Position numbers and translations under genes: made by a program
Assembly (NCBI RefSeq): GCF_017581965.1
Contig: NZ_JAGEVF010000003.1
Location: 124,001 to 188,000, forward strand
Length of the DNA stretch: 64,000 nucleotides
Source: Winogradskyella pelagia
Lineage (GTDB): Bacteria > Bacteroidota > Bacteroidia > Flavobacteriales > Flavobacteriaceae
Direction: 5' to 3'
The notes under the pieces: model-generated
What the model saw: only the letters and a program-made list of their open reading frames with translations
What the model was told of the DNA's origin: nothing
Databases searched by the model: none
Shown: in pieces, positions 17,876-25,796 of the stretch
Layout of the letters: each line of letters begins with the position of its first letter
Numbering within the stretch: position 1 is the first letter of the stretch

Positions 17876-18661
17876 ATGATTAAATTCTTTAGACATATCC
17901 GCCAAAACTTAATTATGGAAAACAAAACAGGTAAATATTTTAAATATGCAATCGGTGAAATCATCCTTGTTGTCATAGGAATTCTTATAGCACTACAGAT
18001 TAATAATTGGAATGAGGATCGAAAATCACGTGCTCAAGAGCAGAATTATTATTGCTTATTATTAGAGAACATACAACAAGACAAACAACAAGTTTTACAA
18101 CTAAAAGCCTTAAATGAAGAGCGCAGAAATGGCAGCCATGAGGCTATACTAGAAATTCAAAAAGAGAAACCAAAGGCAGAAGTATTTGGCAAAAGCTGGA
18201 TTAATGCACTTCAAAGGGTCACAACTTCTTTTAAACCAAATAACGCTACTTATTCCGATATTAAATCTAGTGGAAATTTAAGTATCATTCAAGATAAAGC
18301 GATTACAGGAGCGCTTAACACATACTATACTAACGTAGCTGGTTATGCCGAAACCATAATTAAAAATACAGACTTTATTATGGACCGCATCAAGTCCCTC
18401 GACAATTGGTTTGAGACAGGTGTACATCAGGTTAACATATTTTCAAGATACAATAAAGAGATTTTTACTGAAGCTATAAGAAAAAGAATTAAAGAAGATT
18501 CACCAGAGTATATTTCTGAAAGTTATAAGCCCATCTTGTATGATGCTATCTTAATCACAGGTACAGATTACGGAAGACGCCAACAGCTATTAGAACTTAT
18601 TGAAAATGAAGTAGATATTTTACAGCAATTGTTAGAAAAAAAATGTAACAGTAATGATTAA
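17876..18661 (+). CDS. DUF6090 family protein, array copy 20
   Basis: 261 residues. The tail pairs with copy 2, some 17 kb away: EQNYYCLLLENIQQDK against EQDYYCQLLNDFELDK, then ATYSDIKSSGNLSII, TYYTNVAGYAE and a closing region with two Cys-bearing ends. The cysteine in NYYCLLL is kept in both copies. It ends S-N-D-stop, the last codons shared with the copy 21 start (8-bp overlap). Function unknown. Confidence 0.88.
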   Translation: MIKFFRHIRQNLIMENKTGKYFKYAIGEIILVVIGILIALQINNWNEDRKSRAQEQNYYCLLLENIQQDKQQVLQLKALNEERRNGSHEAILEIQKEKPKAEVFGKSWINALQRVTTSFKPNNATYSDIKSSGNLSIIQDKAITGALNTYYTNVAGYAETIIKNTDFIMDRIKSLDNWFETGVHQVNIFSRYNKEIFTEAIRKRIKEDSPEYISESYKPILYDAILITGTDYGRRQQLLELIENEVDILQQLLEKKCNSND

Positions 18662-19385
18662 ATTCTTAAGACATATCCGTAAATCGCTCTTAGAACAAAA
18701 CAAAATGGGAAAATACTTTAAATACGCCATTGGCGAAATTATCCTTGTGGTCATTGGTATTTTAATTGCATTGCAGATTAACAATTGGAACGAAAATAGA
18801 AAAAATGCAACTAAAGAAACAGCAGTCCTATCAAATATCAATAAAGAGTTTAAGCAGAATAAAAAACAATTAGATTCGGTGGTAGAACAGCATGAGCTTG
18901 TTTATACATGTTGCACTAAAATTATGAGCTTGTTTCCTATTACATCCAAACCAGAAGCCACTGTTTTAGATTCCTTAAGTTATCAATTGTTCTGGTCCTA
19001 TGGCGGAACTACTTTTAATCCTTCTCAGACAAGTATAAATGCGCTCTCCAGCACCTCATCTTTTGATATAATAAAAAATGATACTTTAAAAGACCTATTG
19101 ATTTCTTGGAATGATTTAATAGACGATTACCAGGAAGAAGAATTAAGATCAAGAGAGCATATGATAGAACAGTATGATCCTTACATGGCAAATCACTTCG
19201 ATTTTAATTTCAACTTTAATGATCAACGGAACGATTTCGAAGCGCTTCAAACTCTAAAGTTCGAATATTTGGTTAAAAACACCCATTTACTTGTGGAGGA
19301 CATACTATTTAACTCTGGTGAGTTACAGAAAGTACAACATACTGTTGAAACTATAATTGCACTAACTGAACCTACAACGAAATGA
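18654..19385 (+). CDS. DUF6090 family protein, array copy 21
   Basis: 243 residues. The head is MIKFLRHIRKSLLEQNKMG, with Leu at position 5. The second motif is worn: NALSSTSSFDIIKNDTLK replaces the Gly turn by SSF. It is followed by a tryptophan helix (LLISWNDLI), so it belongs to the SW subtype with copies 4, 9, 13, 16 and 23. A repetitive FDFNFNFND stretch lies near residue 183. It ends 4 nt before copy 22. Confidence 0.87.
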   Translation: MIKFLRHIRKSLLEQNKMGKYFKYAIGEIILVVIGILIALQINNWNENRKNATKETAVLSNINKEFKQNKKQLDSVVEQHELVYTCCTKIMSLFPITSKPEATVLDSLSYQLFWSYGGTTFNPSQTSINALSSTSSFDIIKNDTLKDLLISWNDLIDDYQEEELRSREHMIEQYDPYMANHFDFNFNFNDQRNDFEALQTLKFEYLVKNTHLLVEDILFNSGELQKVQHTVETIIALTEPTTK

Positions 19386-19389
19386 GTTT

Positions 19390-20193
19390 ATGATTAAATT
19401 CTTTAGACATACACGATTTAAGCTTATGAATCAAAACAAAACCACCAAATATCTCAAATACGCCGTTGGCGAAATCATCCTTGTAGTTATCGGCATTCTT
19501 ATTGCCCTACAGATTAATAACTGGAATACCGAGAAAGATAATCGTAAAAAGGAGCAACTGTATCTCAATACACTAAAAGTAGATCTTAAAAATCAAATTC
19601 AGGAAATAGAGACTCAAATTACAGCTGAAAAACGGTTTTGCTCTGATAGCAAGACCATTCTAAAGGCGTTTAATGAAAACGAAACTTTTATTTTCGATGC
19701 TTCTTTGCTCGAAGCTGCAAACGGACTTCAGGATCGTCGTACATTTAAAACCGTAAACCCAACTTATACAGAACTCATCAACACTGGTGACATGAAACTT
19801 ATTGGTAATGCTGCTTTTAAAAACAGTCTTGTGGTCTTCTATCAAGATATTGAGCGGACAAAGGAAGTTATTAAACTCAACAATAGCTATTTTGTAGACT
19901 CAGAAACTGCCCCGAAATTAAGAACCTTGATACCTAGTTATTGGGAAAAACCAGAGAGTTACGCTAATTACATGACAGACGATATGGCTTATGAAGGCGG
20001 TATTTCAAAGCATAAAATGACTGCTTTAATAAGTACAACACAAGAAAAGCTTAAAGATAAAGGTACACTGATGGAGTTTATTAATATGGCTACAACAAGA
20101 TATGATTATGGATGGTTCCACATACAACTTTTGCTCTCAAAAAAGCGAGAAACCCAAAAGCTCTTGGACGAGTTAAATAATTTAACTGAATAA
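19390..20193 (+). CDS. DUF6090 family protein, array copy 22
   Basis: 267 residues, the last copy of the uninterrupted run. The head RHTRFKLMNQNKTTKYLKYAVGEI resembles copy 16 and the tail pairs with copy 19 (DRRTFKTVNPTYTELINTGDMKLI, then VFYQDIERTKEVI and SYFVDSETAPKL). A single TGA and 4 bases separate it from copy 21. A truncated head follows after 7 nt, then the opposite-strand M24 peptidase gene. Confidence 0.88.
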   Translation: MIKFFRHTRFKLMNQNKTTKYLKYAVGEIILVVIGILIALQINNWNTEKDNRKKEQLYLNTLKVDLKNQIQEIETQITAEKRFCSDSKTILKAFNENETFIFDASLLEAANGLQDRRTFKTVNPTYTELINTGDMKLIGNAAFKNSLVVFYQDIERTKEVIKLNNSYFVDSETAPKLRTLIPSYWEKPESYANYMTDDMAYEGGISKHKMTALISTTQEKLKDKGTLMEFINMATTRYDYGWFHIQLLLSKKRETQKLLDELNNLTE

Positions 20194-20200
20194 TTTATTG

Positions 20201-20269
20201 ATGATAAAATTCTTCCGTCATATTCGCCGTTCATTAATCCAAAAAAAATCAAATGAGAAAATAGATTAA
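20201..20269 (+). pseudogene. Truncated DUF6090 head (stub 2)
   Basis: Reads MIKFFRHIRRSLIQKK and stops after 22 residues. The DNA matches family heads through CATATTCGCCG and then has an eight-A run where others have AAGAAAATAAAATG. Removing one A restores a QMRK reading before a TAG, so it is both frameshifted and cut off before the membrane helix. It ends 5 bases before the stop of the convergent M24 gene and marks an array breakpoint. Confidence 0.75.
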
Positions 20270-20273
20270 TACA

Positions 20274-21617
20274 TTAATTTTTAGAAGAAATCAAAATCAA
20301 ATCCTCTTGCGGTGCAATTAAATACTCAGCACCATCTTTTTTAACTACAGCCATCTCCTCTACCGAAATGGTCTTTACTCCGCCATTTTCCAATTTCCAA
20401 GCATGGAAACCATCAAACGCAAAGGTCATGCCTTCTTTAATTAGTTTCTCTGAAGCTGGTCTTACATGTGAGGCTTGTGATCCTCCTAAATTTGGTCCAA
20501 CATCATGTGCTACATAACCCACTGGATGCCCTGTGCTCCACATCACATAATCTGAGCCTGCTTTTTCCATGAGTACACGTTGTGCCCTATCTACATCAAC
20601 ACCTTTTACACCAGGCTTCATGGCGGCTAAAGCCGCTCTGTTTCCTGCTTTACCACTTTCCCAATAATGCAAAATATCTTTTGGAGCTTTTGTTTCGCCA
20701 TCTTTTAAGACATATGCAAAACGCTGAATATCACTTACCCAACGGTCGTATACTTTAATTCCAAAATCAATCTGTATGACGTCACCTGGCATAATCACCT
20801 TATCTGTTGCATGTGAATGGCCTCTATCTGCACCAGAATTAACATTAGGGTTTTGGTCTGGTGCCCAACCATCCTTTACACCATATTCTGCCATTTTTTG
20901 GTTTAGAAACTTAGCAATATCTGCATCTGTAGATTGTCCTGGCACAACTTGCTTATAGGCTTCTATTTGCCAATCTGCAGTGAGCTGCGCCGCTCTTCTT
21001 AAAATCTCAACTTCTTCTGGTAACTTAATTGATAACCACTCATACACCACGTCTGTAGAAGACACCAAACGCTTAGCGTTTTCACCTAATAATTGTTCTA
21101 AATTTTGGCGCTGGGTATAAGATAAACCATCAGCTACAGAATTACTATCAGATGAATTCACTGCTATAGTCCTAAAGTCTTTCTCTTTTATAAAGTCTAC
21201 GGCCATGTTCACTGCAGACGTGCCACGCTCAACGCTTACAACCTCATCATGGATATCCAAATCATCCAAGGCTGTAGCTTCACCCGATGGTGAAAATACT
21301 TTAGAATGAAACCCTGCATCATCGTTATAAAACAAGAATACCGCAGTACCACCAGCATTTTCTCCTCCAATATGGTCGGCCATAGGATCGTTATTATTTT
21401 CTCTACAAATCACTAACCAGCAATCTACATTCGCAGCTTTAAGCGCTTTAGGCAATAATTGGCCGATTCTCTTTTTCCTAATCTCTGGCCATGGACTTTC
21501 GCCCCAATAGGTTTCGGGATTAATTTCAGCAACTTCAGAATTAGAAGATGTATTTGAATCAGCGCAACCAATAACTAAAGTGGTAATAAGAAGTAATAAT
21601 CGATAAATAGCTTTCAT
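20274..21617 (-). CDS. M24-family metallopeptidase-like lipoprotein (aminopeptidase P type)
   Basis: 447 residues. A lipoprotein signal is clear (LLLLITTLVIGC, Cys18). The C-terminal half has the pita-bread M24 metal site: QIDFG and SDIQR supply two Asp, and the GHPVG...HD segment supplies His. VEEMAVV supplies the last Glu. The fourth ligand, normally Glu in an EPG motif, aligns with FAFDGFH, so Asp or a shifted residue may replace it. Likely a periplasmic or surface X-Pro-type peptidase or a related hydrolase. It lies opposite to and inside the DUF6090 array, flanked by truncated heads. Confidence 0.82.
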   Translation of the reverse strand: MKAIYRLLLLITTLVIGCADSNTSSNSEVAEINPETYWGESPWPEIRKKRIGQLLPKALKAANVDCWLVICRENNNDPMADHIGGENAGGTAVFLFYNDDAGFHSKVFSPSGEATALDDLDIHDEVVSVERGTSAVNMAVDFIKEKDFRTIAVNSSDSNSVADGLSYTQRQNLEQLLGENAKRLVSSTDVVYEWLSIKLPEEVEILRRAAQLTADWQIEAYKQVVPGQSTDADIAKFLNQKMAEYGVKDGWAPDQNPNVNSGADRGHSHATDKVIMPGDVIQIDFGIKVYDRWVSDIQRFAYVLKDGETKAPKDILHYWESGKAGNRAALAAMKPGVKGVDVDRAQRVLMEKAGSDYVMWSTGHPVGYVAHDVGPNLGGSQASHVRPASEKLIKEGMTFAFDGFHAWKLENGGVKTISVEEMAVVKKDGAEYLIAPQEDLILISSKN

Positions 21618-21690
21618 ATTTTAACTTTATAGTATCTTGACGAAAGATAATTATTTGAGTTTAACCATAAAAGTAATCTAGACCTAAGAC

Positions 21691-21741
21691 ATCATAAAAT
21701 TAATTAGACACCTCAGCAAATCTTTAATTAAACAAAATATG
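21691..21741 (+). pseudogene. DUF6090 head remnant (stub 3)
   Basis: ATCATAAAATTAATTAGACA, followed by CCTCAGCAAATCTTTAATTA, aligns with the family start ATGATTAAATTCTTTAGACATATTCG...CAATCTTTAATTATGGAA. The start codon is ATC and there is no frame. The palindromic repeat at 21744 begins directly after it, as if inserted here. Confidence 0.55.
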
Positions 21742-21743
21742 TG

Positions 21744-21812
21744 GTCGTTCCGCCGGAGCAATGCGACGAGGAATCTCATAATGAGATTTCTCACATAAGT
21801 TCGAAATGACAG
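21744..21812. repeat. Palindromic interspersed repeat (REP/MITE-like)
   Basis: About 69 bp. Inner arms GAGGAATCTCAT (21768-21779) and ATGAGATTTCTC (21781-21792) pair around one base. Outer arms GTCGTTCCG and TTCGAAATGAC pair imperfectly. I recall elements of this wording (GTCATTyCG ... GAGGAATCTCA ... CGAAATGAC) as common between genes in Flavobacteriia, but cannot check copy number here. It sits among broken DUF6090 heads. Confidence 0.65.
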
Positions 21813-21825
21813 AACATATCAAATT

Positions 21826-21912
21826 ATGATTAAGTTTTTTAGCTATTTGAAGAAAAGGTCTGGTAGACCTTTGATGAAAATACAGAGAAAGGTAGAAATT
21901 ATTCAATTATGA
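21826..21912 (+). pseudogene. DUF6090 head remnant with palindrome (stub 4)
   Basis: ATGATTAAGTTTTTTAGC opens like a family start (MIKFFSYLKK) and then runs into the palindrome AAAGGTCT-GGT-AGACCTTT (21854-21872). The frame closes after 28 residues, overlapping stub 5 with ATGA. It has no membrane block. Confidence 0.55.
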
Positions 21913-22007
21913 TTAAATTTTTTAGACTATCTGAACATAATTTTGAGAAGCAAAATCAAAGGTCTAGTAGACCTTTGGTGAGGATACAAATAGTAACTCA
22001 AGTATAA
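21909..22007 (+). pseudogene. DUF6090 head remnant with palindrome (stub 5)
   Basis: ATGATTAAATTTTTTAGAC gives MIKFFRLSEHNFEKQNQ, a head resembling the RHIRxxLxxQN part of the family. It is then interrupted by CAAAGGTCT-AGT-AGACCTTTG (21957-21977), a perfect 9-bp-arm palindrome. It ends after 32 residues. The stretch after the palindrome (CCTTTGGTGAGGATACAAA) repeats the one in stub 4 (CCTTTGATGAAAATACAGA), so the two are tandem duplicates. Confidence 0.55.
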
Positions 22008-22013
22008 AATGAC

Positions 22014-22754
22014 ATGATTAAGTTCTTTAGAAAAATACGATACAACCTTATGGAAACGGGGAAAACAACCAAATACTTCAAATACGCCGTTGGAGAAATC
22101 GTTCTTGTTATGATTGGTATCCTTTTAGCGCTTCAAGTCAATAACGGGAATCAAAATCGAATTGAGAATAATGAAGAAAAAGAAGTGATTGCAAAACTCC
22201 ATACCGACTTTAAAGAGAATAAAGGTGCACTGAAAAAATATATGATACGTAATAGACAAGAAATGGATGCACTAAACTTGTTAATTAACCTCGCTGGCGC
22301 ATCAAAAGACCAACTCTCTAAACATAACCTAGACAGCCTATTATATGAGTCCTTGAGCGCAAACGATATTGCTTTTGCAGATAATACCTTAAAAAATGTG
22401 ATGCAAAGTGGTAAACTAAATCTCATCAAAGATGATAGTATAACCCAACTACTTTATCAATGGAATGCTTTAGGTGAAATAAGAAAGGAGCGCTTTTATA
22501 GATTAGAACGTTGGGCTAATGAGGAATTTGTGCCTTATCTATTGAACAAAATTTCTTTTAGAGAAATGGATGCCCAAATAAAATTAAAATGGACAGGTAA
22601 ATCCAAACTCAAACCAGATTATTATATTGTATTTAATGAACTTGCATTTGAGAATCATTTAGACAATATGCTATGGTATCATCATCAAGTTAAAGAACGT
22701 TGCGAGGAAACTAATGTATTAATTGATAAGATTATTGAAGCAACAAAACCTTAA
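22014..22754 (+). CDS. DUF6090 family protein, array copy 23
   Basis: 246 residues. The head KIRYNLMETGKTTKYFKYAVGEI is the copy 7/17 type, but the anchor has drifted: VLVMIGILLALQVNNGNQ, with Gly for the otherwise constant Trp. The tail has LKNVMQSGKLNLI and a tryptophan helix (LLYQWNALGEI), placing it with the SW subtype. It is separated from the main array by the M24 gene and broken heads, 6 nt after stub 5. It is followed by a DUF6265-CBM9 gene 11 nt downstream. Confidence 0.86.
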   Translation: MIKFFRKIRYNLMETGKTTKYFKYAVGEIVLVMIGILLALQVNNGNQNRIENNEEKEVIAKLHTDFKENKGALKKYMIRNRQEMDALNLLINLAGASKDQLSKHNLDSLLYESLSANDIAFADNTLKNVMQSGKLNLIKDDSITQLLYQWNALGEIRKERFYRLERWANEEFVPYLLNKISFREMDAQIKLKWTGKSKLKPDYYIVFNELAFENHLDNMLWYHHQVKERCEETNVLIDKIIEATKP

Positions 22755-22765
22755 ACTTTATTTTA

Positions 22766-23926
22766 ATGAATTTTAAAACAACATATTTCATAGTTATATT
22801 ATCAATATCTAGTTTTTTTTGCCAAGCCCAGAAAGAAACAAAACTAGAACCTAAACTCGAAAACATTTCATGGATTTCTGGCACGTGGCACGGTGAGGCC
22901 TTTGGTGGACAAACAGAAGAAATATGGAGTGAGCCTTCAGACGGTTCAATGATGGCAACATTTAAATTGACGGTAGATGGAAAGGTTCAATTCTATGAAA
23001 TCGAAATTATTAGAGAAGTGAATAACAGCTTGGTCTTGCAACTAAAGCACTTCAATAACGATTTAAAAGGATGGGAAACCAAAGATGAAACCATCGATTT
23101 CCCTTTAAAATACATCACAGCAAGCAAAGCGGTTTTTGAAGGCATGAGCTTTGAAAAAGTTTCAAACAACCAAATGAATATTTTTGTAGATATTAAGAAT
23201 GATATGGGAGATATAGAAACCGTTGAATTTAAATATTACCGCAAAATCAAACCCTATAATAAGCCTACTGTAGTTAGAAAGTCCACTTCTGAAATTTCAA
23301 TAGACGGTCTGGCCAATGAACCTATATGGCAAACGGTTGCGTGGCAAGCCATAGACCAACTCTGGTTAGGTGATACTTTTACAAAAGATGACTTTTCTGG
23401 CAGGTACAAATTAACATGGACAGAAGATGCCCTATATCTTTTAGCTGAAATTAGAGATGATGTGCTCTTAGACCAAAATAAAGACCCTTTAAAAGCTTGG
23501 TGGGATGACGATTGTTTAGAAATCTTCTTAGATGAAAATAACAATGGCGGTAATCATCAGTACAATCATTCTGCCTTTGCCTACCATGTTGACTTAGACG
23601 GTAACGTGGTGGATATGGCTACAGACAAAACAGGAAAATTATACAACAGTCATATAGATTCTAAACGGATTACAAAAGGCAACATAACGACTTGGGAGCT
23701 TAAAATTTTGGTCTATGACGAATCCTATTCTGATCAATCTGCTGGCACACCAGTACAACTTGCACCGAATAAAAAAATGGGGTTTGCGCTAGCCTACTGC
23801 GATAACGACAATAGTGAGCATCGGGAAAACTTTATCGGCTCTTCAAATAACGAAGGGTTTAAACAAGATTTAGGTTGGAAAAATGCCAGTGTTTTTGGGA
23901 CACTTATTCTAAAAGAAAAAGATTAA
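22766..23926 (+). CDS. Secreted DUF6265 plus CBM9-like domain protein
   Basis: 386 residues with a signal peptide (ending near CQAQ). Residues about 30-160 match the DUF6265 pattern (ISWISGTWHGE, EEIWSEPSDGSMMATFK), a lipocalin-like barrel of unknown role. Residues about 175-386 form a carbohydrate-binding module family 9 type domain: ISIDGLANEPIW, LYLLAEIRDD, DDDCLEIFLDENNN, then FAYHVD. CBM9-like domains bind sugars or occur in xylan and polyphenol systems. Putative extracytoplasmic binding protein. Its stop codon overlaps the convergent GH15 gene. Confidence 0.75.
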   Translation: MNFKTTYFIVILSISSFFCQAQKETKLEPKLENISWISGTWHGEAFGGQTEEIWSEPSDGSMMATFKLTVDGKVQFYEIEIIREVNNSLVLQLKHFNNDLKGWETKDETIDFPLKYITASKAVFEGMSFEKVSNNQMNIFVDIKNDMGDIETVEFKYYRKIKPYNKPTVVRKSTSEISIDGLANEPIWQTVAWQAIDQLWLGDTFTKDDFSGRYKLTWTEDALYLLAEIRDDVLLDQNKDPLKAWWDDDCLEIFLDENNNGGNHQYNHSAFAYHVDLDGNVVDMATDKTGKLYNSHIDSKRITKGNITTWELKILVYDESYSDQSAGTPVQLAPNKKMGFALAYCDNDNSEHRENFIGSSNNEGFKQDLGWKNASVFGTLILKEKD

Positions 23927-25722
23927 CGAATCTCACTTTTTAGTTTTACCTTTCTAACTCCAGAAGACATATTAATTGCCGTTTCTATTAATGCTAAATG
24001 CGAATACGCTTGAGGAAAGTTACCTAAAAGCCGTTTCGATTTAAAATCTATATCCTCACTAAATAAACCCAAATGGTTACTGTAACCTAATAGTTTCTCA
24101 AACATTTTTTTTGCACGCTCCTTCTCCCCTATTTTATATAAGCTGTTTATAAACCAAAATGTGCAAATAGTAAATGAAGAGGACGGTGAACCAAAGTCAT
24201 CTTTATTCTTATAGCGATATAATAATCCTTCATAACACAACTCGCGCTCAATGGCCTTTACAGTACTAATGTATTTAGGATGCTTAGCATCTATAAAGCC
24301 ATAAGATTCCATTAATAACACAGAAGCATCTAAATCCTCAGAGCCATAGGCTTGTGTAAATGCTTGGACGTCTTCGTTCCATGCATTTTCCATAATATCC
24401 TTTCTTATTGTTTCTTCTAGCAATTGCCAGCGTGCAATTTTTGATGTTTTATTTAAAAGCCCTGCTACTTTAAGAGCCTTATCAACGGCGGTCCAACATA
24501 GCACTTTAGAGAAGGTAAAATGTTTGTCTTCATTTCTAAATTCCCAAATACCCTTATCAGGTTCTGTCCAATGCTTGTTAACTACCCAAACAATGCCTTT
24601 GGTAATGGTCCATAATTCTTCTCGATGATCGACATCACTTCTAAAGTTGAGAAGGAGCTGGTAAATAACATCCATTAGAATCCCGTAGATATCGTTCTGC
24701 TTTTGTTTGTATGCAGCATTTCCTATTCTTACCGGTTTAGAATTTTCATAACCCGAGAGATGCTCTAATGTATGTTCCGTAAGTCGCTTTTCCCTATCGA
24801 TGCCATACATTATTTGAAGTTTTTCATCCTTGTCTGGTATAAGGTCAATGATAAAGTTCAAGTAACGTTTACTAATATTTTTATGTCCCAATTGATTCAT
24901 AACTTTTATAACCATTGAGGCATCTCGGATCCAACAAAAGCGGTAATCCCAATTTCTAACTTCACCAATAGTTTCTGGCAGGCTAGTGGTCGCTGCAGCC
25001 AAAACCGCTCCCGTTCTATCGTAGCTTAAAAGTTTTAATGTAATGGCACTACGCGAAATAACATCATTGTAGAGTTTAAATTCAGACGTACGCTCCATCC
25101 AATTCAGCCAATAGACTTTGGTTCGTTCATATTCTAGCTGAACTTCTTTTACATTGGGCTTTACCAATTTTTCATTATAGCTAAACCACAAAAAATAGTC
25201 TCTATCCAATTCTATTTCAGTACCCTTTACAACAGCCTCATAATTAAAGTCTGTATAAAGAAAAAGCGTATCATAGGTTTCTTCATCATTGATACTAACA
25301 ATAAATTCGTGTTTAATATAAGTAGTGGTAACCCCTTTGGCATACTCCAATTTCGGGTCATAATTTATTTTAAAACTGGGCTTCCCAGAAACTAGTTTAA
25401 CAGACCGTAAGACCTCTGGTGGCTTATGATATTTATTCTGGGCCTTGTAATATCTCGGCATAAAATCATGCACCTCAAAACAATCTAAGCCATTACTAAA
25501 TCGGGTGACTAAAATCGCAGTATCCTCTAGGTAGTGTTGCGTGATGTTATAGCTTTCATCAACTTCAAAACCAAAATAACCGCCCTTTTCATCATCTAAA
25601 AGTCTGGCGAATACAGATGGTGAGTCAAATTTTGGTAAACAGCACCAATCTATAGCGCCGTTTTTTGAAACTAAGGCTGCACTTTGGCAATTTCCTATAA
25701 TGCCGTAGTTTAAATTATTCAT
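23923..25722 (-). CDS. Glycoside hydrolase family 15 protein (glucoamylase/trehalase type)
   Basis: 599 residues from MNNLNYGIIGNCQSAAL; an in-frame ATG at 25752 would add ten residues but family members start at the YGIIGN segment. The N-terminal domain carries the GAIDWCCLPKFDSPSVFA motif of GH15 proteins. The (alpha/alpha)6 barrel shows NWDYRFCWIRDAS, and GIWEFR with the putative acid Glu. It hydrolyses alpha-glucosidic bonds; some bacterial members are trehalases. The divergent trehalose synthesis gene next door favours a trehalose link, by inference. Cytoplasmic, with no signal peptide. Confidence 0.85.
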   Translation of the reverse strand: MNNLNYGIIGNCQSAALVSKNGAIDWCCLPKFDSPSVFARLLDDEKGGYFGFEVDESYNITQHYLEDTAILVTRFSNGLDCFEVHDFMPRYYKAQNKYHKPPEVLRSVKLVSGKPSFKINYDPKLEYAKGVTTTYIKHEFIVSINDEETYDTLFLYTDFNYEAVVKGTEIELDRDYFLWFSYNEKLVKPNVKEVQLEYERTKVYWLNWMERTSEFKLYNDVISRSAITLKLLSYDRTGAVLAAATTSLPETIGEVRNWDYRFCWIRDASMVIKVMNQLGHKNISKRYLNFIIDLIPDKDEKLQIMYGIDREKRLTEHTLEHLSGYENSKPVRIGNAAYKQKQNDIYGILMDVIYQLLLNFRSDVDHREELWTITKGIVWVVNKHWTEPDKGIWEFRNEDKHFTFSKVLCWTAVDKALKVAGLLNKTSKIARWQLLEETIRKDIMENAWNEDVQAFTQAYGSEDLDASVLLMESYGFIDAKHPKYISTVKAIERELCYEGLLYRYKNKDDFGSPSSSFTICTFWFINSLYKIGEKERAKKMFEKLLGYSNHLGLFSEDIDFKSKRLLGNFPQAYSHLALIETAINMSSGVRKVKLKSEIR

Positions 25723-25796
25723 TAATTCTTCTTTTCTCATATGGATTAGCAATCATTTTTGTTTAAATTAACGAAATAAGAACCGCATAACAAAAT

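Larger units (their letters stand above)
1..22754 (+). repeat. Tandem DUF6090 multigene array (23 copies plus remnants)
   Basis: Twenty-three homologous genes run in the same direction, interrupted only by an SGNH/MBOAT pair and one opposite-strand peptidase. The repeated unit is about 730-800 bp. Its first 140-150 bp are nearly the same in every copy at nucleotide level, and the rest is strongly diverged. The block encodes MIKFFRxIR, then GKYFKYAIGEI, then one hydrophobic helix ending NNWNE. The family is known as DUF6090, with no established function. The array is cut by the left window edge, so its full size is unknown. Copies are numbered 1-23 below in map order. Confidence 0.93.

Noticed and set aside
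1623..18841. Recurring minus-strand open frames opposite the DUF6090 heads with similar products
   Set aside because: They are the complement of the same conserved block (Pro-Met-Ala-Tyr-Leu-type wording repeats) and have no starts, spacing or context of their own.
1..20269. CRISPR-like regular repeats
   Set aside because: The repeated block is about 140 bp, coding, and spaced by about 600-650 bp of coding tail. There are no short spacers and no cas genes.
21633..21649. Small hairpin TATCTT-GACGA-AAGATA upstream of the M24 gene as a terminator or riboswitch
   Set aside because: The stem is only 6 bp and AT-rich, there is no T-run, and it could be chance.
1..22754. Diversity-generating retroelement as cause of tail variation
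   Set aside because: No reverse transcriptase, template repeat or adenine-biased variable repeat is visible in the window. Tails differ over their whole length, not at scattered sites.
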